A stretch of 64,000 bases of DNA from Flavobacterium sp. (GTDB lineage Bacteria > Bacteroidota > Bacteroidia > Flavobacteriales > Flavobacteriaceae). Shown here one piece after another: positions 9,525 through 19,340 of this stretch; the first letter of the stretch is position 1, and the number at the start of each line of letters is the position of its first letter. The notes below the pieces were generated by a model. That model had not been told where the DNA came from, made no database searches, and saw only the letters and a program-made list of their open reading frames with translations. Both the position numbers and the translations under genes were made by a program. Location of the stretch: assembly GCF_017744675.1 (NCBI RefSeq), contig NZ_JAGIAV010000002.1, forward strand, positions 1-64,000, in the 5' to 3' direction.

Positions 9525-9837
9525 TTTTTTCAATTGGTTTTCGGTTGCTTTTTTTTAAATAAAAAACAGTCTGACTTTCAAGTTAAAAATAGTGCTTTAA
9601 GCAAATAAGAGCTTTAAAAATGTTAGTTTCAAATATAGATTAACATAACAAATGTCATGAATATTATTGCTCTGAGTTTTGTGGTAGAATCGTGGCACAT
9701 TGCATTTTTGAAAAACAGAATTCAGAAAAATCAATTGCTGACGACTTTAGGTTCGAAACTTATACACCCCACAAAGATCCTAATCAAAGATTAGAACTTT
9801 TTTTTTACTCTAAATTTAGGGATCAAAAAAAACCTGC

Positions 9838-9868
9838 GAATCTTGAGATACGCAGATTTTTTGTTTTT
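9838..9868. terminator. Terminator-like hairpin in the decayed region
   Basis: CTGCG and CGCAG arms with partial pairing inside, flanked by an A-run on the left and a T-run on the right, so it could work in either direction. Confidence 0.4.
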
Positions 9869-9974
9869 ACTCCATTTTTTCAAGTCTTTTAAAAATGCTC
9901 AAAATTTCTACGGCAAAATTGTGGCAAAATAGTGAAACTCATTAAAAAGGAAAAAAAACATTCTATTGTGACAT

Positions 9975-10278
9975 ATGGCAACATAAAATGTAAACGTAGA
10001 GCCTTTTCCTTCCCTGCTAGTAACTGCAATAGTTGCTTATGCTTGTAAATGATCTGTGCCGTGTATAAACACCTAATCCCTTACCAGGAAAGGTTTTCAT
10101 ATTGTTAGACGTCACCATGAAGAATTGTTGACTATGTTATCCAAATCACCTTCAGGAATCTCATAACTTTATCCTGAACGCTCACTGTCACACCTTTTTC
10201 ATTATTACTGCTTCTAACACTAATTGTCATTCCTTTCGGGCAGTATTTGATTGCATTAGACAAAAGATTCGTAATAAC
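9975..10278 (-). pseudogene. Histidine kinase HATPase remnant
   Basis: On the minus strand, 10278 to about 10180 translates to an N-box, VITNLLSNAIKYCPKG, followed by TISVRS and VTVSVQD. After frameshifts and stops, GKGLG-like sequence is seen, and 10020-9975 reads SREGKGSTFTFYVA, a typical end of a HATPase_c domain. No single frame is open. This is the C-terminal remnant of a sensor kinase directly downstream of the amidase gene, with no upstream part left. Confidence 0.75.
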
Positions 10279-10287
10279 CTAACCAAA

Positions 10288-13200
10288 TCACTTGCTTAAA
10301 ATGATTTTCTTCGTTGTCACTTTATCATCACTAATGACCTGAAGGAGATAAATTCCTCTTCCAAAATTGTTTAGATCAAGTTGCTGCGTTGATCCCTCAA
10401 AAGTTGTATTTAACAATTGCTGTCCTAAAGCATTATACAGACGAACATCAGATTTTGTGTTATTTTCTAAACTCAAATTCAAAATCCCGTTTGTTGGATT
10501 TGGATAAACAACCAATCCGCCATCAATTTTTACGTCTTCAACATCAGCAGCCGTATCCAGCATTTTTCTAGTTCCAGAACAACCTGAAATATAATTGTGC
10601 TGAATATCATCAATCCAAACCGTCATTGTATTTGCTGTGTTGCTTTGTTTGATTACAATAGCATCCAAAGTTACAGATGCTCCACCAACGATGCCATTTC
10701 CAGTTGTTATTGTTGTTCCTACTGCAGTTGGCAAAAACCACTCATAATAATTCCATACTCCATTGTTTATAATGGTTTGCGGAGGCAATTCTTCCAGTCC
10801 GTCAACATCATCGATCCAAGCCGTTACAGTCGCTCCAGCATTTGCCGTACTTGTTTTCAGCCAAAAACCGAAAGACCCCTGATTGCCAACAAACGCCTGA
10901 TTGTTTGCAGGAGTTCCCCCACCAGAAAGCAAACGCACTAGCCAATCTGTAGTTACTGATGTATTGTCATACAAAACTGCTTTTAAGCTCGCTGTTCCAT
11001 TTTTAAAACTATCTGTTGCTCTTGCCAAGGTAGAAGTGGTTGCTATTCCGACTGTAGAACCCGAAGTCGTTGGAACTTGAGTAAATCTGCCTGCAGAAGC
11101 TTCAAAGGTTTCTAAAGTAGTAGTGGTATTTGAGCCTACGCAAAATGTCATTGTGTAGGTATTGCTTCCGCAAGCATTTGAGGCTACTAAAGTAACAGTC
11201 TTTGAACCTACTGTTGTAAAACTTACTGATGGATTTACAGCTGTACTTGTTGCCGGAGATCCATTAGGGAAAGTCCAGCTATAAGCAGTTGCTCCTGTAG
11301 AAGTGTTAGTTAAAGTCACACTTTCGCCAATTGCCAATTCTGTTAAAGGAGCGGTAAAACCAGCTGTAACTGCCACTGCTGGGTTAACGGTTACCAATCC
11401 TGTTACCGTTTTGGTATCAGAACCTATACTGTTTATAGCAGTTAAGCTAGCATCGTAAGTTCCTGTAGTGTTATAAGTAACTACAGGATTTGCAAGCGGA
11501 CTGGTACTTGGCGTTCCTCCCGGAAATGACCAGCTATAAGAAGTTGCATTGGTAGAAGTACTTGTATAGGCTACGGTTTGTCCTGCACATACTGTCGAAA
11601 CTGCTGGCGTAAAATTAGCTACTGGCGCTGTATTTTCTGGCAGACAATCAACAAAGGTAAATTTAAAAGCATCTGCAATAACAACTCCTGTTGTACCTGT
11701 TGTACGAATCACAGCTTTGCCTGCAGAACCTGAACTAAAATTGTATGTTCCAAGTGAAACCCAGGTTCCATTATTGATTTGCTGGTTTACTGTCACAGTA
11801 GTTGTCCCACTTTCATGGATAATATCTACAGGAACATTTGTCGGTCGGTTTGTGCCAGCCGTAAAATTGATAAAAACTTCATATCTGCCTCTTTGAGCAA
11901 TTGACGGAGTAAAGGTTGCCGATTTAGCTCCTTTTCCAGTATCGCCATCATGAATATAATCAGTACCGATGTAACCTGCTGTTGCAGAAGTAGAAGTCCA
12001 AGCACCAACCAAAGTTGCCGCTAAATTGTCTACCGTAATTGAGGTTATACCTGGCACAGTACAATTGGTACTTTTTGGAGTAAAACTCACTGGAGCAGAA
12101 TATTTTGAAGTTCCTGTTGCAGCACTATAGCTTCTGATTGTGTAATAGTAAACTGTTCCCCCTATTGGAGATTCGGCAACTGCCGCGCTTGTAGTATTCC
12201 AAGAATAACTCTTTACAGTATTTACAACATCATTCACCACCACGGTGCTATTTGGTGTGGTTGTAGATGTAAATCCGTCTGTATCATTCCATCCTGTATT
12301 CGATTTTGAAACCTGAATACGGTAATCGGCATTTGTAACTGAAGAGTCCCAAGTAAAGTTTACAGGAGTGCTAACATATACCTGCCCTGCCGTAGGTGCT
12401 GTTGGAACTGGAACATTTGTTGAACTGCCAGCCGCAATTTTTGCCAATAAAACATTCCAGCGCGCTGTTGTAAGATTAGGGCAATCTGTTCCTGAGTTTA
12501 CGTCGTTATGGCCGTAAATTCCACGGTTTCCATTAGTCACACGTCTTGTTTTTGGAACACCGCTTCTATCGCAAACATCAATTGCTAAAGCTGCCGCCGC
12601 ATCCAACATTGGCTGACTGTCCCACATGGATAAATTCGTTGCTAAAACTTCGTGTTCTGTACTCACTCCTGCTCCATTCCACTGTGGATATCCTGAAACT
12701 CCTTGCGAATAAGCACGATCGGCTTCGCGAACAACCTGCGAAATCTGGCCATCAGAATTACGTATACAATAGTGTGCAGAAGTTGGAGTAGTTCGACTGC
12801 AATCATTAAAATACGAAATAGCGCCTTCATAAGTACCGGTTGCCATATAATGTACAAAATAGTAATCTATACCATAACCATTACGCCCTACTCCATAATT
12901 ACAAGCCGTAATTCTTGATAAAGCTCCCGGATAATCAACTGCCATAACTGCTTCAGTTGCGCTTGCTTTTGCAGTTGAACTTTTTGAAGTTTTAGATAAC
13001 GGAATTGTAACAGTACTTCCTTTAATATCAATAATTTCTTTCCAAAGCGTAACTGTTTTGGAACCCTCTTTAATTACTTTAAAGAAACGTTCTGCCAATG
13101 AAGTTTTCATTTCTTCATCCTTCAAACCAGTTAATTCTCGTGTTGCATCAAACCAATCTTCCAATCCTTTTGGATTTGTTTTTTTTTGATAACTTTTTAA

Positions 13201-13797
13201 TAAGGCTGTTGCTGCCCTAATATTAGTTTTAGCATCCGTTTTAATTGCTTCCGGAGTAGATTTGATTAATTTAGCGGCAACGGCAATCTGGTTATTATAA
13301 TCGCTTTCAATCAATCCCATTACACCCCAAGATCCATAGAAAGAAGAAGACACTTGCGCCCAATTGCTTTGCACTTGTCCTACTGCCATTAAAATTTCTA
13401 CGGGAACATCAAATTCTTTACTGGCTTCAGTAAAATATTTCACCATTGTTTTAACCGAAGGATGCGGCCTGTTTAGATACTCTTTCAAAAGTTCTCCATT
13501 ATGCTCGCATTCTAATTCATCATGTTTTTCTGCTAAATCTGGCTTGCTGGTTACTTCATTTTTTTTATTTGCTAATGCCAGATAATCTCCCATATCTCTT
13601 TGCAGAAAGACCTCACCATTAGGTTTGGTTTCTTTTTTAATAGAAGATTTCAAGTATTTGTCTGCCAAAGAATAGAGTTGCTCGTCACTTGGCTTTTTGT
13701 AGTCTGGCGTCGTTTGAGCCAAACCAGTTGCAACACTAAACAAAACCATAATTGAAGCAATTTGGTTTCGCAAATCGATAAGTTTGTTTTTCCTCAT
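10288..13797 (-). CDS. Secreted N-acetylmuramoyl-L-alanine amidase, multidomain, T9SS-sorted
   Basis: 1169-residue exoprotein expected to cut the amide bond between MurNAc and the stem peptide. Order: signal peptide 1-27; a helical lytic-transglycosylase-like segment at about 110-215 (EILMAVGQVQSNW, where Gln takes the place expected for the catalytic Glu); an amidase_2 domain at about 290-450 with candidate zinc ligands in VHYMA and GHNDVNSGTDCPN; a fibronectin-like domain; a golvesin-type domain; two PKD domains; a beta-sandwich module; and a C-terminal T9SS sorting domain (YPNPTNG, then KKIILSK). Secretion by the type IX system and surface or medium localisation follow from the sorting domain. 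The C-terminal 700 residues are nearly duplicated in the next gene. Possible roles are predation, biomass degradation or wall turnover. Confidence 0.9.
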   Translation of the reverse strand: MRKNKLIDLRNQIASIMVLFSVATGLAQTTPDYKKPSDEQLYSLADKYLKSSIKKETKPNGEVFLQRDMGDYLALANKKNEVTSKPDLAEKHDELECEHNGELLKEYLNRPHPSVKTMVKYFTEASKEFDVPVEILMAVGQVQSNWAQVSSSFYGSWGVMGLIESDYNNQIAVAAKLIKSTPEAIKTDAKTNIRAATALLKSYQKKTNPKGLEDWFDATRELTGLKDEEMKTSLAERFFKVIKEGSKTVTLWKEIIDIKGSTVTIPLSKTSKSSTAKASATEAVMAVDYPGALSRITACNYGVGRNGYGIDYYFVHYMATGTYEGAISYFNDCSRTTPTSAHYCIRNSDGQISQVVREADRAYSQGVSGYPQWNGAGVSTEHEVLATNLSMWDSQPMLDAAAALAIDVCDRSGVPKTRRVTNGNRGIYGHNDVNSGTDCPNLTTARWNVLLAKIAAGSSTNVPVPTAPTAGQVYVSTPVNFTWDSSVTNADYRIQVSKSNTGWNDTDGFTSTTTPNSTVVVNDVVNTVKSYSWNTTSAAVAESPIGGTVYYYTIRSYSAATGTSKYSAPVSFTPKSTNCTVPGITSITVDNLAATLVGAWTSTSATAGYIGTDYIHDGDTGKGAKSATFTPSIAQRGRYEVFINFTAGTNRPTNVPVDIIHESGTTTVTVNQQINNGTWVSLGTYNFSSGSAGKAVIRTTGTTGVVIADAFKFTFVDCLPENTAPVANFTPAVSTVCAGQTVAYTSTSTNATSYSWSFPGGTPSTSPLANPVVTYNTTGTYDASLTAINSIGSDTKTVTGLVTVNPAVAVTAGFTAPLTELAIGESVTLTNTSTGATAYSWTFPNGSPATSTAVNPSVSFTTVGSKTVTLVASNACGSNTYTMTFCVGSNTTTTLETFEASAGRFTQVPTTSGSTVGIATTSTLARATDSFKNGTASLKAVLYDNTSVTTDWLVRLLSGGGTPANNQAFVGNQGSFGFWLKTSTANAGATVTAWIDDVDGLEELPPQTIINNGVWNYYEWFLPTAVGTTITTGNGIVGGASVTLDAIVIKQSNTANTMTVWIDDIQHNYISGCSGTRKMLDTAADVEDVKIDGGLVVYPNPTNGILNLSLENNTKSDVRLYNALGQQLLNTTFEGSTQQLDLNNFGRGIYLLQVISDDKVTTKKIILSK

Positions 13798-13884
13798 GTT
13801 TTTTTGCTTTTTGTTAATAAATAGTTTACGTAGTTATGATTATTTATAAGAAAATACCCTTAAAAACATTTTTTTTAGCACAAA

Positions 13885-13915
13885 AAGAACCGCCAATTCA
13901 ATTGGCGGTCTTTCT
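13885..13915 (-). terminator. Terminator of the GHL10-type gene
   Basis: ACCGCCAATT and AATTGGCGGT arms (10 bp, 1-nt loop) with a T-rich tail on the minus strand, just downstream of the stop at 13932. Confidence 0.75.
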
Positions 13916-13931
13916 TAACCAAAAACAAAAA

Positions 13932-16900
13932 TTACTTATTTAAAATGATCTTTTTAGTAGTTCTCTTGCCATCGGTTGAAACCTGAAGAAGGTAAATTCC
14001 TTTTGCAAAATTGTTCAAATCAAGCTGTTGCTCTGTACCTTCAAAAGTGGTATTTATTAATTGCTGTCCTGTAATGGTAAATAATCGAACATCCGATTTT
14101 ACGTTGCTGTCCAGTTTCAAATTCAAAATTCCATTGGTAGGGTTTGGATATACCATTAGTTCATTTGAAACTTTACTATCTTCAAGTTCTTTTATTTCTT
14201 CTGTATTTAGTGTTTTTCTAGTTCCAGAACAAGCCGAAATATAATTGTGCTGAATATCATCAATCCAAACCGTCATAGTATTGGCAGTATTGCTTTGTTT
14301 GATCACAATAGCATCTAAAGTCACAGAAGCTCCGCCAACCATTCCATTTCCGGTTGTAATTGTTGTTCCTACTGCTGTTGGCAAAAACCATTCGTAGTAA
14401 TTCCAAGTTCCGTTATTGATGATAGCTATTGGAGGTAATTCTTCTAAGCCGTCAACATCGTCAATCCAGGCTGTTACAGTTGCACCAGCATTTGCCGTAC
14501 TTGTTTTCAGCCAAAAACCAAAAGATCCTTGGTTTCCAACAAAAGCTTGATTATTTGCAGGAGTTCCTCCGCCAGAAAGCAGACGCACCAACCAATCTGT
14601 ACTTACCGAAGTATTGTCATTCAAAACTGCTTTTAAACTCGCTGTCCCATTTTTATAACTATCTGTAGCTCTTGCCAATGTTGATGTTGTGGCAATTCCC
14701 ACAGTTGAACCCGATGTTGTTGGGACACTTGTAAATCTTCCTGCTGAAGTTTCGAAAGTTTCCAACGTTGTTTTGGTATTTGTGCCAACACAAATCGTCA
14801 TTGTATACGTATTGCTTCCGCAAGCATTTGAAGCTACTAAAGTAATCGTTTTAGTACCTGTTGTGGTAAAATTCACTGTCGGATTTGCCGCAGTACTTGT
14901 TGCTGGAGAACCATTAGGAAAAGTCCATGCATAAGTTGTAGCGCCAGTAGAAGTATTGGTTAAAGTCATATTTTCGCCTGTAGCCAATTCTGTATAAGGA
15001 GCTGTAAATCCAGCTGCGATTGTCGCTGAGGGATTTACTGTAATTACGTTCGTCAATGTTTTCGTATTTGAGCCTGCTCCATTTGTAGCCGTTAAAGCAA
15101 CATTGTAAGTTCCAGCGGTATTATAAGTTACAACCGGATTTGCAGCAGTGCTCGTACTCGGAGTTCCTCCCGGAAATGACCAGCTATAAGAAGTTGCATT
15201 AGTTGATGCGTTTGTATAAATAACCGTTTGTCCAGCACATACTGTAGCCGAAGCTGGTGAAAAATCAGCTACAGGTGGCGTGGCGTCTGGCAGACAGTCT
15301 ATGAAATAAAAACGAACAGCATCTGCAATTACAACCCCTGAAGTGCCTGTGGTACGAATTACCACTTTATTATTGGTTCCAGCACTTAAATTGTAGGTTC
15401 CCAACGAAACCCAAGTTCCATTATTAATTTGCTGATTTACAGAAACAGTTGCTGTTCCACTTTCGTGAATAATATCCACAGGAACATTATTAGCGCGATT
15501 CGTTCCAGCGGTATGATTGATAAAAACTTCATACCTGCCTCTCTGAGTAATTGTTGGCGTAAAAGTTGCCGATTTTGTTCCTTTTGCAGTATCACCGTCA
15601 TGAATATAATTTGCCCCAACATAGCCTGCAGTAGCGGATGTTGCGGTCCATGATCCTACTAAAGCTGCATCAACATTATCTACAGTAATAACAGTTGTTC
15701 CGGGCACAGTGCAATTGGCGCTTTTTGGAGTAAAACTTACAGGAGCAGAATATTTTGAAGTTCCCGTTGCAGCACTATAACTTCTTATGGTGTAATAATA
15801 AGTCGTTCCTCCTATTGGAGCTTCATAAACGGCAGCGTTGGCCTGATTCCAAACATAACTCATAGTTGTATTAACAACAGCATTTACAACCACTGTAGAA
15901 TTTGGCGTTGTAGTACTCGTAAATCCGTTTGTTTCTGTCCATCCTGCTGCAGATTTCGAAACCTGAATACGGTAATCTCCATTACTAACGGTAGAATTCC
16001 AAGAAAAATTTACTGGAGAACTCACATACAGCTCTCCTTCTGTAGGACTTAAAGCTACTGGAGCCGCTGGCAAAGCACTATAAGGAACACCTGTAGTATT
16101 GGCACTTTCGTTATTATTTTTATCCAAAGCCGTTACCAAAAAATAATTATTTGGAGCAGTCAATTGAGCTGTAGTCAATACAATTTGCGTTGCATTTACA
16201 ATATCCAAAACTTTTGTGCCGTCTTGTTTTAGATTAGGAATATTAGCTTGTGTGGCAAATGCATACACCACATATTTTATTGCCAAATCCCCATCAGCCG
16301 CCGCGGCTGGAGCATCCCATTTTAGAGTATTTCCTTCAAATCTAATATTTGTTGGTTCCAACGGACAAACATTATCTTTCCATGGCATTGAAGGCGGAAA
16401 AGACTTATATTTATACTGATTATTTTGTAAAGCTGTTGCAATTCCCTTTTCGTCGCTCATAATATAGCGCGTCGAATAGGAAGTCTGTCCAAAAGTATTG
16501 GTCATTCCCGCAATTCGGTTCTGATCTATTTGATTTTGAATCTCTGAAGCAGGCCAATTCTGAGATGAAGTGCTTGGCAAACGATCATACCCTTGACTAA
16601 CATATAAATGTCTGCCATAAGTCGCGGTCTGATCATTCCACCATTGCGAAAGTTTGATGTAATCCTGAGAACCGCCAATTTTCCAATATAATTGAGGCGA
16701 AATAAAATCTACTTTGCCATTTTGCAACCAATTTATTGGATCACAATACAATGCGCTATAAGAAGAATTTCCAACAATTCCTGACGGAACTCCGCTTTTC
16801 CAGATGCCAAACGGAGCAACTCCAAAAACAATATTTTTATTATAATTAGCATTAATAACCTGCAAAGCATCATAGACACCTGCAATCATTCGATTAACGT

Positions 16901-17636
16901 TATCACGGCGCCAATCATCAATATTACTTATTCCTGTCGGATTATTATTGGCATAAGTCGCGGCATCTTGGTTATTAGCCATACCTTGATCTGGATAAAA
17001 ATAATCGTCAAAAACAATTCCGTCAATATCATATCTAGAAGCAATATCTTGAACAATACTAATTATATAATTTTGTACCGCTGGCAAACCAGGATTCAAA
17101 ATTTTAAGATTGGCATTATTTGAAGCTGTAAATACCCAGGATGGATTTAGTTTAGAAACGTGATTATTCGCCAATGTATAACCGCCAACACTTGCACGAT
17201 AAGGATTCAGCCACGCATGCAAATCTAATCCACGTTTTCTACATTCTGTAATAGCAAAGCTTAAAGGATCCCATATAGGATTTGGCGGAACACCTTGCGT
17301 TCCTGTCAGCCAATATGACCAAGGTTCTATAGATGAATTATAAAGAGCGTCACATTCTGGTCGAACCTGAAAATAAACCGTATTGATTCCCGTAAGAACC
17401 AATTTATCTAAGATTGTAATAAGCTCGGCTTGCTGAACTGCAGGAGTTGCAGTTCTATTGCTTGGCCAGTCCAAATTATAGACTGATGTTAAATAGGTTC
17501 CTCTTAAATCTGCTTTGGGGTTTGCACTTATTTCTGGTCCGCTATTAGAACAACCTGGAGTTATATTAGTTCCTTGACCTGAAATAAAACCATTTATAAC
17601 TATTAAAAAGAACAAATTGAGTAGTTTTTGATTCAT
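13932..17636 (-). CDS. Secreted GHL10-family glycoside hydrolase, T9SS-sorted
   Basis: 1234-residue exoprotein. The catalytic part (about 30-420) has the GHL10 (YngK-like, PF02638) pattern: ADLRGTYL near the start, NTVYFQVRPECDA, LHAWLNPYR, IDGIVFDDYFYP and FISPQLYW. Members of the family are predicted to hydrolyse glycans, perhaps peptidoglycan-related. It is followed by fibronectin-like, golvesin-type, two PKD and beta-sandwich domains and a T9SS sorting domain ending in KKIILNK. I chose the ATG at 17636 because it begins a proper signal peptide; an upstream in-frame start at 17711 would add 25 hydrophobic residues. The C-terminal half matches the adjacent amidase closely, so the two likely act together on the same polymer or share an anchoring mode. 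Confidence 0.88.
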   Translation of the reverse strand: MNQKLLNLFFLIVINGFISGQGTNITPGCSNSGPEISANPKADLRGTYLTSVYNLDWPSNRTATPAVQQAELITILDKLVLTGINTVYFQVRPECDALYNSSIEPWSYWLTGTQGVPPNPIWDPLSFAITECRKRGLDLHAWLNPYRASVGGYTLANNHVSKLNPSWVFTASNNANLKILNPGLPAVQNYIISIVQDIASRYDIDGIVFDDYFYPDQGMANNQDAATYANNNPTGISNIDDWRRDNVNRMIAGVYDALQVINANYNKNIVFGVAPFGIWKSGVPSGIVGNSSYSALYCDPINWLQNGKVDFISPQLYWKIGGSQDYIKLSQWWNDQTATYGRHLYVSQGYDRLPSTSSQNWPASEIQNQIDQNRIAGMTNTFGQTSYSTRYIMSDEKGIATALQNNQYKYKSFPPSMPWKDNVCPLEPTNIRFEGNTLKWDAPAAAADGDLAIKYVVYAFATQANIPNLKQDGTKVLDIVNATQIVLTTAQLTAPNNYFLVTALDKNNNESANTTGVPYSALPAAPVALSPTEGELYVSSPVNFSWNSTVSNGDYRIQVSKSAAGWTETNGFTSTTTPNSTVVVNAVVNTTMSYVWNQANAAVYEAPIGGTTYYYTIRSYSAATGTSKYSAPVSFTPKSANCTVPGTTVITVDNVDAALVGSWTATSATAGYVGANYIHDGDTAKGTKSATFTPTITQRGRYEVFINHTAGTNRANNVPVDIIHESGTATVSVNQQINNGTWVSLGTYNLSAGTNNKVVIRTTGTSGVVIADAVRFYFIDCLPDATPPVADFSPASATVCAGQTVIYTNASTNATSYSWSFPGGTPSTSTAANPVVTYNTAGTYNVALTATNGAGSNTKTLTNVITVNPSATIAAGFTAPYTELATGENMTLTNTSTGATTYAWTFPNGSPATSTAANPTVNFTTTGTKTITLVASNACGSNTYTMTICVGTNTKTTLETFETSAGRFTSVPTTSGSTVGIATTSTLARATDSYKNGTASLKAVLNDNTSVSTDWLVRLLSGGGTPANNQAFVGNQGSFGFWLKTSTANAGATVTAWIDDVDGLEELPPIAIINNGTWNYYEWFLPTAVGTTITTGNGMVGGASVTLDAIVIKQSNTANTMTVWIDDIQHNYISACSGTRKTLNTEEIKELEDSKVSNELMVYPNPTNGILNLKLDSNVKSDVRLFTITGQQLINTTFEGTEQQLDLNNFAKGIYLLQVSTDGKRTTKKIILNK

Positions 17637-17981
17637 AAATTTGGCAGTTTTTAGGTTAATAATCGTAAATATAGAATAAATAAAAACGCAAAAAAACGCA
17701 ACTATACTCAATTTTTTAACTTAAAAATGCAAAATAATTCATTTATAATTATAAAATAATGCACAAACTACAGCAAATACAAAGCTTTTTCTTTTCAAAA
17801 AAACTTTAACAATTGTTAATAAAATATTTACATATTTAAGTAAAAAAAATATATTTTAAAGAAAATTACTACTTTTATTCTCTAAAATGAGGAGCGAAAA
17901 AGAAATTTATGATAAAAATTAGAACACATAATTCTAAATCTCAAAAAACAAAACATGCAGAATAACGCAAAAAAAAGACTT
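17637..17981. other. AT-rich intergenic region
   Basis: About 345 bases upstream of the GHL10 gene and downstream of the beta-lactamase-like gene. Only A/T-rich sequence with no clear gene, dyad or canonical promoter was seen. Confidence 0.4.
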
Positions 17982-19112
17982 TTAAGGTTTCTTTAAATTT
18001 AGCTCATAAAAAGCTCGTCCTAATTCTGCTAGAAAAGGCAATCCGATTTCATCATAATCATAATGATCGTCATTGAAAATTTGATCTTCGTTGACCAGTA
18101 GAGTTGCGCTAATGATGAACTCAACTTTATTAATTTCATCTACTATATAAGCACAATCTACTAGTGTGCCATAAGCATCTCCAACTTTATTATATATTTT
18201 TATATTATTCGGAATAGTATCCTTTTTATCGCCAAACATAAAAAACTTGCAGTAGCTATCGTAATACTCTTTGGGATCAAAACCTGCATTTCTGGGTAAA
18301 TTCTGCATATTAAACAAAAGAAGTTCTCTATTCTCTGCTGATAACTCAAAACGTTCTTTGCGAGAAAAATTATCAGGAAAAACAATTCTTTTCATAATTC
18401 CGTGTAATGTTTCTAAGGGAAGGTAATTCTTTTTGCTAAAATCCATAGGAGAATTAATCAATTTACCATTTTCGTAATACCCTTTCCCTTTGTATATTTT
18501 ATTCATTTTTAAAGTCAAAATTTTACTGTCGCTGACGCTTGGAATGATGATTTTTTCGCCATCTTTCTTGTGAAACGTTATCTCTTTAGTTTCTGCTGCA
18601 CCTGAATTGGGAGTAGATAAGCGGTGATTGATCTGAACTTTTTTAAATCCTTTTTCTCTCAGCTTGCTGTTAATATAATCCCGTCCCATAAATTCATAAA
18701 AATCATTACTCGCTTCGTTTGAACTTACAGCAAAAATTTTACGCAAATTATCTGAGAAGGATAGCTTTGTCGAGTCGTTATTTACATTGAAAACAGTATT
18801 TACGTCAATCCCTTTAATAGCATTGAGTTTTTCCAAAGCCAAAACTGCAATAGGAAGTTTAACTGTACTAGCTGGATAATAATAATTTGAAGCATCAACA
18901 TTGTATTTATAATCCTTTAAAACAACTTTGCCGTTATTTTTTCTCTTTATCGAAGTATAAATAATTTGAAGCTCATACAATTCAGACTGGTCAGCAACTT
19001 TTTTTATAGCTCTGGAATCACTCTTTAAGACTTGATTGATTGGATTATTATTTACTGATTTACAGCCTGAAAAAAAACATAAAATGGTTAATAATAAAAA
19101 GAATCTTTTCAT
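17982..19112 (-). CDS. Class A beta-lactamase-like serine hydrolase lipoprotein
   Basis: 376 residues with a lipoprotein signal (lipobox FFSGC, Cys17). The penicillin-binding fold motifs are present: SxxK as Ser82-Thr-Val-Lys85 in PASTVKLP, SxN as VSSNEASN near 130, and KxG-like KVGDAYG near 310. It therefore belongs to the beta-lactamase2 group of serine hydrolases. At 376 residues it is longer than a typical class A enzyme (about 290), and I could not place the omega-loop Glu with confidence, so it may be a wall-acting or other acyl hydrolase rather than a resistance enzyme. Single gene, no operon partner. Confidence 0.8.
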   Translation of the reverse strand: MKRFFLLLTILCFFSGCKSVNNNPINQVLKSDSRAIKKVADQSELYELQIIYTSIKRKNNGKVVLKDYKYNVDASNYYYPASTVKLPIAVLALEKLNAIKGIDVNTVFNVNNDSTKLSFSDNLRKIFAVSSNEASNDFYEFMGRDYINSKLREKGFKKVQINHRLSTPNSGAAETKEITFHKKDGEKIIIPSVSDSKILTLKMNKIYKGKGYYENGKLINSPMDFSKKNYLPLETLHGIMKRIVFPDNFSRKERFELSAENRELLLFNMQNLPRNAGFDPKEYYDSYCKFFMFGDKKDTIPNNIKIYNKVGDAYGTLVDCAYIVDEINKVEFIISATLLVNEDQIFNDDHYDYDEIGLPFLAELGRAFYELNLKKP

Positions 19113-19340
19113 AAGGTTTGCTTTTTAGGAAGAATCACCAAAATTGTTTAGATAAAGATGAATCTCAAATAATTAATTCAGTTTTTCGCGCTGATTTTCC
19201 ATGTGGTAAAGATAGATGTTCTGCCGTTTTCTAATACCAATAGTACGTTTTTCTCATTTTGGTTAGGATAATCCTCATTCTGGCAACGCAAGCATATTCA
19301 TTTAGAAGCAATTTTGCATTTATATTAATACAACTTAAAA

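Larger units (their letters stand above)
8911..10287. other. Decayed, gene-poor region
   Basis: About 1.4 kb with no intact gene. It contains a broken small flavobacterial gene (9405-9524), a bidirectional terminator-like hairpin (9838-9868) and a broken histidine kinase end (9975-10278). Short ORFs at 9005-9205 and 9692-9892 have no recognisable features. The region looks like the eroded scar of an accessory insertion. Confidence 0.6.

Noticed and set aside
9692..9892. 66-codon ORF on the plus strand
   Set aside because: Overlaps a terminator-like hairpin and shows no protein signature.
9690..9930. Repeated GTGGCA-like words near 9691 and 9920, considered as integration site
   Set aside because: Only six bases shared, no tRNA gene and no integrase nearby.
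10389..17000. Many plus-strand and second-frame ORFs of 60-115 codons inside the two exoenzyme genes
   Set aside because: Shadows of repetitive Thr/Ser/Gly-rich coding sequence; no start context or family.
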